This document shows, in pieces, positions 33,453 through 41,990 of a DNA stretch of 64,000 nucleotides. The notes below the pieces were generated by a model, which was not told the DNA's origin, searched no databases, and saw nothing but the letters and a program-made list of their open reading frames with translations. The stretch comes from JAIEOG01 sp964519985. Its GTDB lineage: Bacteria; Bdellovibrionota; FAC87; UBA2466. Every line of letters begins with the position of its first letter. Positions within the stretch are counted from its first letter, which is position 1. A program made the position numbers and the translations under genes. The stretch lies in the NCBI GenBank assembly GCA_964519985.1, contig CAZFMF010000002.1:124001-188000 (forward strand). Direction: 5' to 3'.

Positions 33453-34773
33453 CACCTTCTTCGGTGTCCGGCGTTTCTTTTTCTGACTCAGCTTCCTCAA
33501 CGGACTTTTCCCTCTTGGCCGGAATGCGCTTTTCGACCGCGGCCAATCGGCGGCGGGCTCTTTCCAGCTCATCGGGCTCGGTCAAATACTGAAGCGCACG
33601 TTTCCAAGCTTCGCGCGCTTCGGTCAACTTGCCCTTGTTTTCCAAAACGTAAGCGAGCCAAGCGTAGTTCAAGCCGTTCTCCGGCTCAAGCTCCAGCGCA
33701 CGCATGAATACGGCGCCCGCCTGATCGTTTAGCTTCAAATTCACATAACACATTCCCAGCTCGCGGGCCGCACCGCCGTCATCCGGGTTGGTCTTCCGAT
33801 ACGCTTTTAGATCGCGAATGGCGAGATCGAAGTTGCTTAAGTTGCGATGAATGACCGCGCGGCGGAAGAGCAGTTTCGGATCATTGCCGATGGTCTTGCC
33901 GTGGGCCTCTACTTGCACCAACGCTTTTTCAAACTGCTTCGTTTCGATGAGGGAGTCGATCGCCTGGATCACATAGGAGGCGAGCTTCTCCTTCGCAATT
34001 GGCGTATCCTTGGAAATCGCAATCGCCTTTTGCCAATACCGTACCGCTTCGGCCAGCGATCCTTTTTTCTCGAAAAGCAGTCCCAATTGTTCCAAAACAC
34101 CCGGATCGGCGCGATTGAGTTTGTAGCATTCGGCGAGCCACTTCGCCGCCTCGGGCAACGCGCCTTCTTGAACCTTCAGGACCGCCAAATTGTAACGGCT
34201 GCCCAAATGCTTCGGCCAAAGTTTTGCGGTTTGCTCGAGGTGCGTGGTCGCCCGTCCGAGATCCGAACGGCTCAAATAATAACGCGCCAAACTCCAATGG
34301 GCCCGGGCGCGAGAGGGATCTTCACTGGCCACCTGTTTGTAAATAAACGCTGCGGTATCGAGTTGGCCCATCAGCTCATACATTTCCGCGTTGAGTTCCT
34401 GGATCGAGCGACCGGTTGGCCCCGATCGGTGTTCTTCGGACAACGCATTGAGCGTGGCTTTCGCCGCATCAAAATTTTTCTTCTTCATCTGCGAAAAGGC
34501 GGTGAGCATCTGGTACTCCGATGTCATCGCGCCCTTACGCATTTTTTCCATGAAGCGCTCGGCCGATTCGTCCTTATCGGTCCGGAAGTAGACCCAAGCG
34601 CAGGCCGCAAAATTGTCGGCATCGACCGTCGATAAAACTTCAATCTGGCGGCAGACGGCGGTGGCTTCATCGAGACGGTTTTCGTTTAATAGCAGGCGCG
34701 CCGGACTGGCGGCATGGGAGACCAACACGCCGCAGAACGCGGCGAAAAAGGTGGTACGAATGAGAATGGGCAC
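33388..34773 (-). CDS. Secreted TPR-repeat protein
   Basis: 461 residues from a GTG at 34773, chosen because a signal peptide follows (LIRTTFFAAFCGVLVSHA) and because an upstream gene on the other strand occupies the longer frame. About eight tetratricopeptide repeats follow (for example AHWSLARYYLSRSDLGRATTHL, YNLAVLKVQEGALPEAAKWL, NYAWLAYVLENKGKLTEAREAW). TPR arrays are scaffolds for protein complexes, here in the periplasm or outer membrane. The C-terminus is highly charged (Glu/Lys). A perfect TATAAT ends six bases before the GTG, so the message may lack a leader. The end overlaps prmA by 65 bp. Confidence 0.82.
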   Translation of the reverse strand: MPILIRTTFFAAFCGVLVSHAASPARLLLNENRLDEATAVCRQIEVLSTVDADNFAACAWVYFRTDKDESAERFMEKMRKGAMTSEYQMLTAFSQMKKKNFDAAKATLNALSEEHRSGPTGRSIQELNAEMYELMGQLDTAAFIYKQVASEDPSRARAHWSLARYYLSRSDLGRATTHLEQTAKLWPKHLGSRYNLAVLKVQEGALPEAAKWLAECYKLNRADPGVLEQLGLLFEKKGSLAEAVRYWQKAIAISKDTPIAKEKLASYVIQAIDSLIETKQFEKALVQVEAHGKTIGNDPKLLFRRAVIHRNLSNFDLAIRDLKAYRKTNPDDGGAARELGMCYVNLKLNDQAGAVFMRALELEPENGLNYAWLAYVLENKGKLTEAREAWKRALQYLTEPDELERARRRLAAVEKRIPAKREKSVEEAESEKETPDTEEGDAKKPAYEESGANTRAQIPRN

Positions 34774-34779
34774 ATTGAA

Positions 34780-34785
34780 ATTATA
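34780..34785 (-). promoter_or_regulatory. Consensus -10 box TATAAT next to the TPR gene start
   Basis: Minus-strand TATAAT (34785-34780) ends six bases before the GTG start at 34773, placing the transcript start at about the start codon. No good -35 is seen at 16-18 bp. Confidence 0.4.
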
Positions 34786-34887
34786 TCGTTGTTTCCCAGC
34801 CCAGTCCCCGCAAAACCGATCCCCGAAATAACGCTCAGAGCCATCGCCATTTCCCTTTAGAATCGAGGGAACTTGGGGAGAAGAAGA

Positions 34888-35652
34888 ATGAGGAAACTTT
34901 GTCTGGCGGCGGTGCTTTTTGTCGCCTCGACTAGCCGCGCCCAATCGATCGACAATCCGTTTCCAATCTTGCGGTTCCAGCCCGAAACGGTGGGACTGGT
35001 CTACCCCGGCTTCAATGTCGCGGGTGGAGTCAATCCGGCGGCCCTGCCGAGCGCGGGTCGGGGAACCGCCGCCCAGATTGGGTTTTCCCCCGGCGGTCCC
35101 GACGACGATCGGCTCTTCGCCTCCATCTCCCATTCCAAGGACAACTTGGGAGTCGGCGTCGCGTACCAGGGAAAAATGTACGGCGGCACAATGTCGCACG
35201 ACGCCTTCGTGGGCGTGGGCGGCACGTTCGGTAACTTCAGCCTCGGTTTGGCCCTGCGCGAATACGACATCTTGGGTGGAATGAACCCGGCGGTGGATGC
35301 CGGCATCTTGGTGGAGCTCAAAGTCGTCGATGTCGGCGTGGTTTTCTACGATTTGAATGGCGCCACGCGTTTGGGGTTGGGCATTGGCTCGCGGAGCGGC
35401 AGCGGGTTCAATATCGAAGGGAATGTGCTCTTGCCCCCCTTTGCTTATTTGGGCGGAGGCTACGTCTTTACGGTTTCCGCGCAGATGGCGATCGAAATGT
35501 TTGGCGTACATTTTCGCACCAGCTACGACACGGGCGCGGGCGATTTCTCCCATACGGTCGGTTTGGGCGCTTGGGTCACTCCGCAAATGCAGATTGCGCT
35601 CCAATACTCCACGCCGCGACGGGCTTCAGGAGCGGTGACGTTCACCTTTTAA
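34888..35652 (+). CDS. Outer-membrane beta-barrel protein upstream of lysA
   Basis: 254 residues from the ATG at 34888 (GGGGAG nine bases upstream). Signal peptide CLAAVLFVASTSRA. Gly-rich amphipathic strands and a NPAALPSAGRG segment near the mature N-terminus recall the PorV/UPF0164/FadL-like barrel encoded at 15223-16044. It ends in Phe (GAVTFTF), as expected for an outer-membrane barrel. The ligand is unknown. Its stop is one base before the ATG of lysA, so the two are translationally coupled, though no functional link is clear. Confidence 0.75.
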   Translation: MRKLCLAAVLFVASTSRAQSIDNPFPILRFQPETVGLVYPGFNVAGGVNPAALPSAGRGTAAQIGFSPGGPDDDRLFASISHSKDNLGVGVAYQGKMYGGTMSHDAFVGVGGTFGNFSLGLALREYDILGGMNPAVDAGILVELKVVDVGVVFYDLNGATRLGLGIGSRSGSGFNIEGNVLLPPFAYLGGGYVFTVSAQMAIEMFGVHFRTSYDTGAGDFSHTVGLGAWVTPQMQIALQYSTPRRASGAVTFTF

Positions 35653-35653
35653 A

Positions 35654-36892
35654 ATGCAAGTCTTTCACCCCCGCGAAACCGATGTCCTTTGTGAATCCGT
35701 CAGTCTCACCCGCCTCGCCGCCGAGTATGGCACCCCGTGTTTCGTCTATTCCGGGAATGCCATCGACCATCAGTGCCGCACTTTGCGCGAGGCCTTCCAC
35801 GAACACCCGACTTTGCTCTGCTACGCGGTCAAAGCCAACACCACCCGGGCCATCCTCACGCGGATCTTTTCCCACGGACTGGGCGCTGACGTGGTCTCCG
35901 GTGGCGAGTTAGAGCGTGCCCTGCGGGCCGGCGCCGTTCCGGCCAAAATCGTTTTTTCGGGAGTGGGAAAACTCGACTGGGAAATCGAGCTGGCACTGGA
36001 AAAGGGCATCGGCGCGTTCAACGTGGAAAGCATCGATGAACTGCGACGGATCGACACCATTGCCCGGCGGATGGAAAAGACCCCTTCGGTCTTGCTGCGC
36101 GTGAACCCCAATATTCCGGTGGAGACCAATCCCTATATTGCCACTGGTCTGTACACCACGAAGTTTGGCATCGCCGAAGCCGATCTGGCTGGCGCCGTTC
36201 AACAGATTGCTAACTGCCCTTCGCTCCGACTCCGGGGGCTCAGCTGCCATCTGGGCAGTCAAATCGCGGATCTCGAAACCTTCCGCCAGGCGGCCAAACG
36301 GGTGACGGAATTGACCGGCGCACTGAAAGCCCACCACCCCGAAATCGATCGGGTCAATCTCGGCGGCGGACTGGCCGTGCGCTACCACCGAGAAAAGCCA
36401 CCCGCCGTACGGGATTACGCCCAGGTATTGATTGAAGCAACGAAGCAGGCCGGTCTCCACCTCGTTTTGGAGCCCGGGCGCTGGATCGTGGCCGAAAGTG
36501 GGGGCCTGCTTACTCGGGTGACGACCGTGAAATCGACCCCCCAGAAAAACTTCGCGGTCGTGGACGCCGGCATGAATGATCTGATTCGCCCTAGCCTCTA
36601 CGAAGCCTACCACCCCGTGATGGCGGTGGCGCCGCGGGCGGGCGACGCTCGGACCTACGATATCGTGGGGCCCGTCTGCGAGACCGGCGACTTCCTCGCG
36701 CTCGAGCGCAGCCTGCCTCCCCTGCATGCCGGCGACCTGCTCCTGGTCGGGGTTTGTGGGGCCTACGGGTCCGTAATGAGTTCGCACTACAATAGTCGCC
36801 CGCGCATCGCGGAAATCTGGGTGGAACGTTCACAATCGCGAGTCATCCGCCTCCGCGAGCCCCTCGAAAACCTCTGGTCGCTCGAAATCTGA
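35654..36892 (+). CDS. lysA: Diaminopimelate decarboxylase
   Basis: 412 residues. PLP-binding Lys60 in LCYAVKAN, then VVSGGELERAL, HLGSQI (His over the PLP ring), NLGGGLAVRY (glycine loop for the phosphate), LEPGRWIVAESG, and GPVCETGDFLA with the catalytic Cys at the dimer interface. The enzyme turns meso-diaminopimelate into lysine, the last step of lysine synthesis. Length is typical (405-420). The start lies one base beyond the preceding barrel gene's stop. No dap genes are in the window. Confidence 0.96.
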   Translation: MQVFHPRETDVLCESVSLTRLAAEYGTPCFVYSGNAIDHQCRTLREAFHEHPTLLCYAVKANTTRAILTRIFSHGLGADVVSGGELERALRAGAVPAKIVFSGVGKLDWEIELALEKGIGAFNVESIDELRRIDTIARRMEKTPSVLLRVNPNIPVETNPYIATGLYTTKFGIAEADLAGAVQQIANCPSLRLRGLSCHLGSQIADLETFRQAAKRVTELTGALKAHHPEIDRVNLGGGLAVRYHREKPPAVRDYAQVLIEATKQAGLHLVLEPGRWIVAESGGLLTRVTTVKSTPQKNFAVVDAGMNDLIRPSLYEAYHPVMAVAPRAGDARTYDIVGPVCETGDFLALERSLPPLHAGDLLLVGVCGAYGSVMSSHYNSRPRIAEIWVERSQSRVIRLREPLENLWSLEI

Positions 36893-37075
36893 AAAAAATC
36901 ACGAAGAAACTATCAAGCTCGAACCGTTTTACCCCGAAGGAGTGGGTGGGCCGGAGACAGTTTCCGTCCCCAGGGTTGGCGCGCTGACGGTATCTCATTC
37001 AGCCGAATGTGAAAAACCCTAGGAATTTTCGGAGCGCAGGCCCTGGCAAAAAGCCTGCAATGGAAGTTTGTCGGA

Positions 37076-37306
37076 ATGACTCTTTGTTTACTCTCAGTCT
37101 TAGCGTGGACCCAAGCGATGGAAAGCTCGCTGCAGCAACCCTCCACCGCGAGCTCGGAGATTTCGCTCACCTATATCGGCGGGGTCTTCGCCGCCTTTGC
37201 CCTGCTCTGGGTACTCGGCTGGATCTTCAACAGCTTCCGCCGCCAACACGATCGGGTTCACCTGCACAACCAGCCCCACTTCTTTTGGATACCCCGTAAG
37301 AAATAA
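37076..37306 (+). CDS. Small membrane protein of unknown function
   Basis: 76 residues. A hydrophobic N-terminus (LCLLSVLAWTQA) may be a signal sequence, followed by a Ser/Thr/Gln-rich loop and one strong membrane helix (YIGGVFAAFALLWVLGWIF). The C-terminus is basic with several His (RRQHDRVHLHNQPHFFW) and ends in RKK. It may be a type I or two-pass membrane protein. No family is recognised. The upstream 180 bp has no clear ribosome site or promoter that I can support, so the exact start is uncertain. Confidence 0.55.
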   Translation: MTLCLLSVLAWTQAMESSLQQPSTASSEISLTYIGGVFAAFALLWVLGWIFNSFRRQHDRVHLHNQPHFFWIPRKK

Positions 37307-37338
37307 TTCGCGGAAGGGAGAATCCTCCCATTCCTTAA

Positions 37339-38835
37339 CTACCTCTCTCTTCCATAGATAAGATCCATGATCGCTCTAAAATCTCGACTGATGGATTCGT
37401 CGTATTGGTGGATCTTCTTGGCTCTTCCCACAATCTCCTCGGCCGTCCGAATGTCTTGCGCCCGCTCTCTTGCGGCTCGTTCCGCCGCCCGTCGCGGCTC
37501 GGCCACCCCCTCGATGAGATTCGCTATCTGTTCCTTCTCATTCCGAGCGGGATATCGCCAGCGATAGGCCTGCTGGCGCAGGTGACTCATCTCGTTTCGT
37601 GCCTGCTCGACTCTGACCTTCTCCTTGTAGGCCTCTACTTCCTCACGATGACTGGGGGAGGCGGCCCAATCGAGTAGGACTTTGCTCTCACCGTCACTCA
37701 CATTGAGCGACATTTCACCCTTATCGGGGGCAATTGAGACGACCACTTTACGCGGAGATGCCCCCTCGGGATCCGTCTTCTTTACACTCCAGTCCCAGCG
37801 GTCCAAATCAAAACGGTAGGTTACCCACGCGTCGGCGCGCTTGTTTCCCGCGACTAATACATCCTTCTGAAGGAGAGTCATTTGAGGCACCCCTTCTCCA
37901 TCCAGCTTAATGAAAACGATCTGTTCGCCGATCCTCTCGACGGGGCCCTCCTTTGAATAGACATTCCATTCGGAGGCAGTCATCATCGCCCAAAACGGTT
38001 TCTCCAGAAGCTCAACCACCGCCAACCAGCCCTCTTCTTCTTCCTGGGACAGAGAGGCACTTTGGTACACTAGCTTAGGATTCCCTAGTGCCCTTAGAAA
38101 GTTCTCCGAAGAAAGAACCTGAGACATTTTTTTCAGAACGCCTTTCTGGGTCGTCTCAACGGAAGCGATCTCACTCTCTATTTTTTCAATTTCTGACTTC
38201 ACAAGGGCATTGCGCATGAGGCCAAACTTAGCATTCGCATCTCGCCTGCCCTCAGTCGCGGCCTGCTTTGCGGCCTGAAGCTCTCCTTCGGCCTTCTCTT
38301 GTTCCTTCTTTAGGTCCAGGATCGTCTGGGCATAAAGCACCACGTTTGCTTGCAGTTTGCGCACTTCCTCGGGGTCGGGACTTCCCTTTGACTGCTCCTG
38401 CTTTAGTTGAGTGTTAAACTGAGAAATCCGATCGCTTGCGACCGCCGTTTTTTGAGTCACTCCGGTTAGAGAATGGCCCTTCGATTTGACCGCCTGATCA
38501 AGGGGGGTCACCGTTTCACGAAAAATTCGCAAATGCTCGATATAGGTCGCGTGGTTAGCTATCCTTGCTTCCTTATCCGGCGTCGCCCTTATTCCCGCTA
38601 AAGTCTTTAGCAGCGCGGTGCGCCTACCTTCCAGGTTTCGCAATTCCCGCTCTACATACTTTGCTATCAGCGGAAAACCAAAAAGCCGCTTTCCGCCACT
38701 GGGGTCCGTAAGGGTCAAAGTGTTTCCACTCTTGACCGCAATCACCCCCGAGTTTCTGCTCTCTATGGCCGCCCAGCCAGACAGGGGACTCAGCAGTAAA
38801 ATAGCTAGAACACCGCAATTCGGTTTCAGAAACAT
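37339..38835 (-). CDS. Secreted coiled-coil protein of unknown function
   Basis: 498 residues from the ATG at 38835, with AAGAGG five bases upstream. Signal peptide CGVLAILLLSPLSGWA. The mature part: a short beta-rich start (GVIAVKSGNTLTLTDPSGG), two long coiled-coil regions (about residues 60-125 and 145-235) rich in Lys, Glu, Gln and Ala, a beta-rich middle (DAWVTYRFDLDRWDWSV), and a basic helical C-terminus (RRAAERAARERAQDIR). No domain name can be given. The base composition looks less G+C-rich than that of its neighbours (many T/A third positions), a possible sign of transfer. It lacks the poly-Gly or poly-Pro tracts of the other coiled-coil proteins. Confidence 0.7.
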   Translation of the reverse strand: MFLKPNCGVLAILLLSPLSGWAAIESRNSGVIAVKSGNTLTLTDPSGGKRLFGFPLIAKYVERELRNLEGRRTALLKTLAGIRATPDKEARIANHATYIEHLRIFRETVTPLDQAVKSKGHSLTGVTQKTAVASDRISQFNTQLKQEQSKGSPDPEEVRKLQANVVLYAQTILDLKKEQEKAEGELQAAKQAATEGRRDANAKFGLMRNALVKSEIEKIESEIASVETTQKGVLKKMSQVLSSENFLRALGNPKLVYQSASLSQEEEEGWLAVVELLEKPFWAMMTASEWNVYSKEGPVERIGEQIVFIKLDGEGVPQMTLLQKDVLVAGNKRADAWVTYRFDLDRWDWSVKKTDPEGASPRKVVVSIAPDKGEMSLNVSDGESKVLLDWAASPSHREEVEAYKEKVRVEQARNEMSHLRQQAYRWRYPARNEKEQIANLIEGVAEPRRAAERAARERAQDIRTAEEIVGRAKKIHQYDESISRDFRAIMDLIYGRER

Positions 38836-38911
38836 AGCCACCTCTTAGACTGCTGATATAGCACCGCCAGGCCGGGTGCCTCCACCTTTTTCAGGTGACA
38901 TCTCAAACCCG

Positions 38912-38945
38912 AAAATAAAAAGGGACCGGGCAAGCCCGATCCCTT
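38912..38945 (-). terminator. Rho-independent terminator downstream of the 39009-39248 gene
   Basis: On the minus strand AAGGGATCGGGC-TT-GCCCGGTCCCTT (one G-T pair) is followed by TTTTATTTT. A dispersed repeat lies between the gene and this terminator. Confidence 0.8.
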
Positions 38946-38950
38946 AAAAG

Positions 38951-39005
38951 AACCGCAGTGCTTCGCGCTGCGGGATTGCTTCGGCCCTGCGGGCCTCGCA
39001 ATGAC
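38951..39005. repeat. Dispersed palindromic repeat, copy 6
   Basis: AACCGCAGTGCTTCGCGCTGCGG hairpin, then GATTGCTTCGGCCCTGCGGGCC and TCGCAATGAC. It starts three bases after the stop codon of the minus-strand small secreted protein and ends just before that gene's terminator, so it would be transcribed. Confidence 0.85.
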
Positions 39006-39008
39006 GGT

Positions 39009-39248
39009 TTATTCAGCCGTCGTGCTTTCCGACGTTTCCGACGAAGTCGTTTTGCTCGACTTCGTTTTCTTGGTGCTGTCGGTGGCCGTTTTGCCGTGCG
39101 CGCCGTGGGCTTTTTTCGCCTTCTTGGCAACCGTTTCCGTCTTAACCGACGAGTCGGTAGACGTGGAAGATTCGGTCGTCGGTTCGTTGGCGAACGCGTT
39201 CAGATTGAAAATGAGGGCGAGGCCCAACAAGCTCGAGAGTGCTTTCAT
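39009..39248 (-). CDS. Small secreted Ser/Thr/Lys-rich protein
   Basis: 79 residues. The ATG follows TAGGAGAAAACA. Signal peptide SSLLGLALIFNLNAFA, then about 58 mature residues made almost only of Ser, Thr, Lys, Ala and Glu (for example TDSSVKTETVAKKAKKAHG). No Cys or aromatic residues remain after cleavage, so the mature chain should be disordered; a periplasmic filler or stress role is possible but not shown. It is clearly expressed as a unit with its own ribosome site and terminator. I do not know a family name. Confidence 0.65.
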   Translation of the reverse strand: MKALSSLLGLALIFNLNAFANEPTTESSTSTDSSVKTETVAKKAKKAHGAHGKTATDSTKKTKSSKTTSSETSESTTAE

Positions 39249-39275
39249 TGTTTTCTCCTAGTTGAAAAGATGAGC

Positions 39276-39304
39276 CGCCCTCCGAACACGTCGTTCGGAG
39301 GGCG
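39276..39304 (-). terminator. Terminator-like hairpin after the KGG protein gene
   Basis: Perfect 11-bp stem CGCCCTCCGAA / TTCGGAGGGCG with a 7-base loop, about 50 bp beyond the stop of the minus-strand KGG gene. A short T-rich stretch (CTTTTC) follows a few bases later on the minus strand. Confidence 0.65.
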
Positions 39305-39355
39305 CCCAATTCGGAGCAAAGTGTACCTAACGTTTCCTGAAGACGGAACGGAAAC

Positions 39356-39685
39356 TTAGGACGCTTGCTTAATCGAACCGGTCAGATTGGCTTGCTGCTG
39401 ACGCAGCTCTTCTTGCTGACGGGCGGCTTTCGCGCCACGCGCCTGACCCCCTTCACGACCAATCAAAGCCATGTGAGCACGATCGCGACTGACGGCTTGA
39501 CCGCCTTTGCGACCGGCGACCCGAGCTTCTTCGGGCGTAAATTCATGCGCCGTGCCTTTTTGGTGGGCGGCGCGTCCGCCTTTACGGGCGATTTCTCTCT
39601 GACGCTCGCGATCCATCGAAGCGAAGCCACGAGTGCTTTTCTTGACCGGGGGAACAATGGGTTGATTCATTTCTTGGGGAAACAT
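39356..39685 (-). CDS. KGG-repeat stress protein
   Basis: 109 residues; the ATG at 39685 follows AGGAGAAGG. Three copies of the KGG-type repeat are visible: REIARKGGRAAHQKGTAHEF, EARVAGRKGGQAVSRDRAHM and ALIGREGGQARG. The N-terminal piece (GFASMDRERQR) is also typical of this family. KGG proteins (GsiB, con-10 and plant LEA-like relatives) are hydrophilic, largely disordered proteins made in starvation, drying or general stress. It is cytoplasmic, since no signal is seen. The C-terminus is Gln-rich. A hairpin terminator follows. Confidence 0.88.
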   Translation of the reverse strand: MFPQEMNQPIVPPVKKSTRGFASMDRERQREIARKGGRAAHQKGTAHEFTPEEARVAGRKGGQAVSRDRAHMALIGREGGQARGAKAARQQEELRQQQANLTGSIKQAS

Positions 39686-39838
39686 AGACCTTCTCCTATT
39701 TGGGTTTTTGCTCGCACGAGCTCAGTCTGCAACCTCGGTGCCAGCTCTTCTGGGCTGAAAACATGGCTCCAATGGATGGGCCCGTTGCACGCTGCAACAG
39801 TTCGGCGCGCGGTCTGTTGCATTCCTGTCGAGCTAGGT

Positions 39839-40648
39839 TCACCCCGGCTCACGACGCGCTGAGACACCGAAGAGCCGAATGAAGTAGTGACAGAAGCTCG
39901 GAAAATGCTGGATCAGCCGGATGATCCACCAGCCGTGAGCGGTGATGGATCGCTCGCGACGGCGCCACGCGATTGCCCGGGCGATGATACGAGCAGCCCG
40001 GTCCGCTGATGCTACCATCCAGGGAGGAATCGGGTCTTTCGCCCCGTCCAAAAACCGACCGCGATTGTCCACCTGTCGGATCTCGCTCGCCACAAAACCC
40101 GGGGCGATGTGGGTCACCGAAATGCCGTAGCGCGCCAACTCGTACCAGAGGGAATCGGCCAATGCGCGCACCGCAAACTTGCTCATCGCGTAAGCCGAAT
40201 TATTGGGAAGCGAGATATAGCCATTCACACTGCCGACCAACGCTAGCCGGCCCCGGCTACGCTTTAACGCGGGCAAGACGGCCTGCACGGTCCTTAAGAC
40301 CCCAAAGACATTGATCTCGAATTGCCGGCGGTAGTCATCGAGCTGAAGGAGTTCGACTGCGCCCACCACGCCAAAGCCGGCGTTGGCGATCACGATATCG
40401 AGCGAATGGGTTTCTTGGAGCGCAATCGGAAGAATTTTGGCGAGATCCCCATCCCGGGTGAGATCCACCGAGTAGACCAGGACTTTGCGATCCGGCGATC
40501 GGAGTTGCGCCGCCAAAGCCTCGAGGCGATCGAGGCGTCGCGCGACGAGAATTAAGTGGGCACCCCGCTGCGCATACTCACGCGCCAGTGCTGCCCCAAT
40601 TCCGGAAGACGCCCCGGTGATCAGGACCGTTTTTCCCTTCAACGTCAC
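39839..40648 (-). CDS. Short-chain dehydrogenase/reductase
   Basis: 269 residues with the classical SDR plan: nucleotide site TGASSGIGAALARE near residues 11-24, NAG motif in VIANAGFG, catalytic Ser in LVGSVNGYIS, and YxxxK in YAMSKFAV. The substrate loop and the basic C-terminal helix (RRRERSITAHGWWIIRL) suggest a membrane-near hydrophobic substrate, as in many DltE/YqjQ-like SDRs. It reduces or oxidises an alcohol/ketone using NAD(P). The substrate is unknown. It is on the same strand as two barrels upstream, without overlap. Confidence 0.9.
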   Translation of the reverse strand: MTLKGKTVLITGASSGIGAALAREYAQRGAHLILVARRLDRLEALAAQLRSPDRKVLVYSVDLTRDGDLAKILPIALQETHSLDIVIANAGFGVVGAVELLQLDDYRRQFEINVFGVLRTVQAVLPALKRSRGRLALVGSVNGYISLPNNSAYAMSKFAVRALADSLWYELARYGISVTHIAPGFVASEIRQVDNRGRFLDGAKDPIPPWMVASADRAARIIARAIAWRRRERSITAHGWWIIRLIQHFPSFCHYFIRLFGVSARREPG

Positions 40649-40674
40649 GGCCCAGACATAGCACGGGATTTGGC

Positions 40675-41229
40675 TTACGGGAATGAAACGACAAAGCCGG
40701 CGGTGGTCATATAGTCATTCTGATTCATGTTCGGGAAGTCGCGAAAGACGACGGTGAGATCGGCGGTGAGAGCCACCTGACGGCTCATCTTGAACTTGAA
40801 ACCCACGCCCGCGTACGGATTGTATTTGATGGGGTCGACGATAAGGCCCGTCACGCCGGCGGTGGTCGTTTCGTGCTTCACTAATTTGGCTTGCGCCCCC
40901 GCGCGCGCAATCAGTGAGATCATTCCCCCTAAGCGAAACGTCGAGCGTGCGCCGACACGCGCTTTGTCTTCGGTGTCCTTAACCGTGAGCGCCATCGTCG
41001 GAAACGATTCCGTGTCGGTGGCGCGCGTGAATTCGGCCTCGGCCGAGATCAGCGGCAAGCCGACGGTGATCCGTGCTCCGTACACTAGCCGTTCCGTCGT
41101 ATGCGGCGTCGGAATCAGTTTTTGCGCCCGCTCGTAACCGATGATGGGTTCCACACCGGTAGAAACCACGGCGTGAGCCGGCAGGCAGACCAAGCCCAAA
41201 GCCATTACGACTTTCCCAGTAGCGCGCAT
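40675..41229 (-). CDS. Small predicted outer-membrane barrel protein
   Basis: 184 residues. Signal peptide KVVMALGLVCLPAHA. The mature part has eight or so amphipathic strands (LVYGARITVGLPLISAEAEF, ARVGARSTFRLGGMISLIAR, KYNPYAGVGFKFKMSRQVAL). It ends TTAGFVVSFP, where Phe is second to last. It resembles small eight-stranded barrels such as the OmpA-like or OprF-like type, but lacks a peptidoglycan-binding domain. The function is unknown. About 15 bp separates it from the barrel gene upstream, so the two may be co-transcribed. Confidence 0.65.
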   Translation of the reverse strand: MRATGKVVMALGLVCLPAHAVVSTGVEPIIGYERAQKLIPTPHTTERLVYGARITVGLPLISAEAEFTRATDTESFPTMALTVKDTEDKARVGARSTFRLGGMISLIARAGAQAKLVKHETTTAGVTGLIVDPIKYNPYAGVGFKFKMSRQVALTADLTVVFRDFPNMNQNDYMTTAGFVVSFP

Positions 41230-41244
41230 GCGATTCTCCTGATT

Positions 41245-41934
41245 TTAGAAGTACAGCCGGGTACCGACTTGAAACCCGCTATAAGAAAAGGCGGGATTGC
41301 CGACTTCGGTCTCCATCATGTAATCGGCGTGAAGGCGAACAAAGTTGAAGTCGATGAAAGCGCCCATTTGGGCCTGATCCTGCGATGCGGCAAGACCCGT
41401 CGCCCGACTGAAAGTGTGGCGGTAGAGTAAGACCGTTCCGAAGTTTTTCGCGATGTAGAGCGTGAAGTTAGCGCCCGCCACGGTGTTCCAATACCCACCC
41501 GCCCCTCGATTGCTTTGCTTTTGTCCCACTTGGAATGTCAGGTTGGTGGCTTGGTTGTACACACCGAAGGCTCGGAAGTTGACGAGTGCTAGGATGCGGT
41601 TTTCCAAGTTGGCCGTTTGATATTGGACCTCAGCGCCAAACAGATACGCGTACGCGGCAAAGGTGAAATCCCACCCGCGGTATCCGCCGCCGGGGCTTAA
41701 GTTTCCCGATTTGTACGCGGCGCCGAGGTAGAACTCATAAGGGCTCGGCGAATGCATCGCGAGCCAGAGGTCCATCAGGCGCATCTTGTCGCGAGTCTCT
41801 AGCCAATCGGAGAGGCTCCAGCGGTGCTTGGCCTTGGTCTCCTGCTTTTCGATGATGAAGGTGTATTTCTCTTCCGCCCGCACGGGTGAAGACATGACGA
41901 AAAACAGACCCAGAAGCAGTATTCCGCGGCGCAT
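41245..41934 (-). CDS. Predicted outer-membrane protein of unknown function
   Basis: 229 residues; signal peptide ILLLGLFFVMSSPVRA. The mature protein starts with a charged stretch and a helix (WSLSDWLETRDKMRLMDLWL), then many aromatic-rich strands (YEFYLGAAYKSGNLSPGGGY, FTFAAYAYLFGAEVQY). It ends in Phe (GFQVGTRLYF), typical for an outer-membrane barrel. No family name is known to me. It is divergent from the alpha/beta-hydrolase-like gene and followed closely by another barrel gene. Confidence 0.65.
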   Translation of the reverse strand: MRRGILLLGLFFVMSSPVRAEEKYTFIIEKQETKAKHRWSLSDWLETRDKMRLMDLWLAMHSPSPYEFYLGAAYKSGNLSPGGGYRGWDFTFAAYAYLFGAEVQYQTANLENRILALVNFRAFGVYNQATNLTFQVGQKQSNRGAGGYWNTVAGANFTLYIAKNFGTVLLYRHTFSRATGLAASQDQAQMGAFIDFNFVRLHADYMMETEVGNPAFSYSGFQVGTRLYF

Positions 41935-41990
41935 AGACTCTTCATGTTACCCGCTTGAATAGCTTCGGCGGTAGCTGGTATTTTTCGAAC

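Noticed and set aside
37307..37338. Short hairpin GGGAG-AATC-CTCCC between the converging genes as terminator
   Set aside because: The stem is only five base pairs and no T tract follows.
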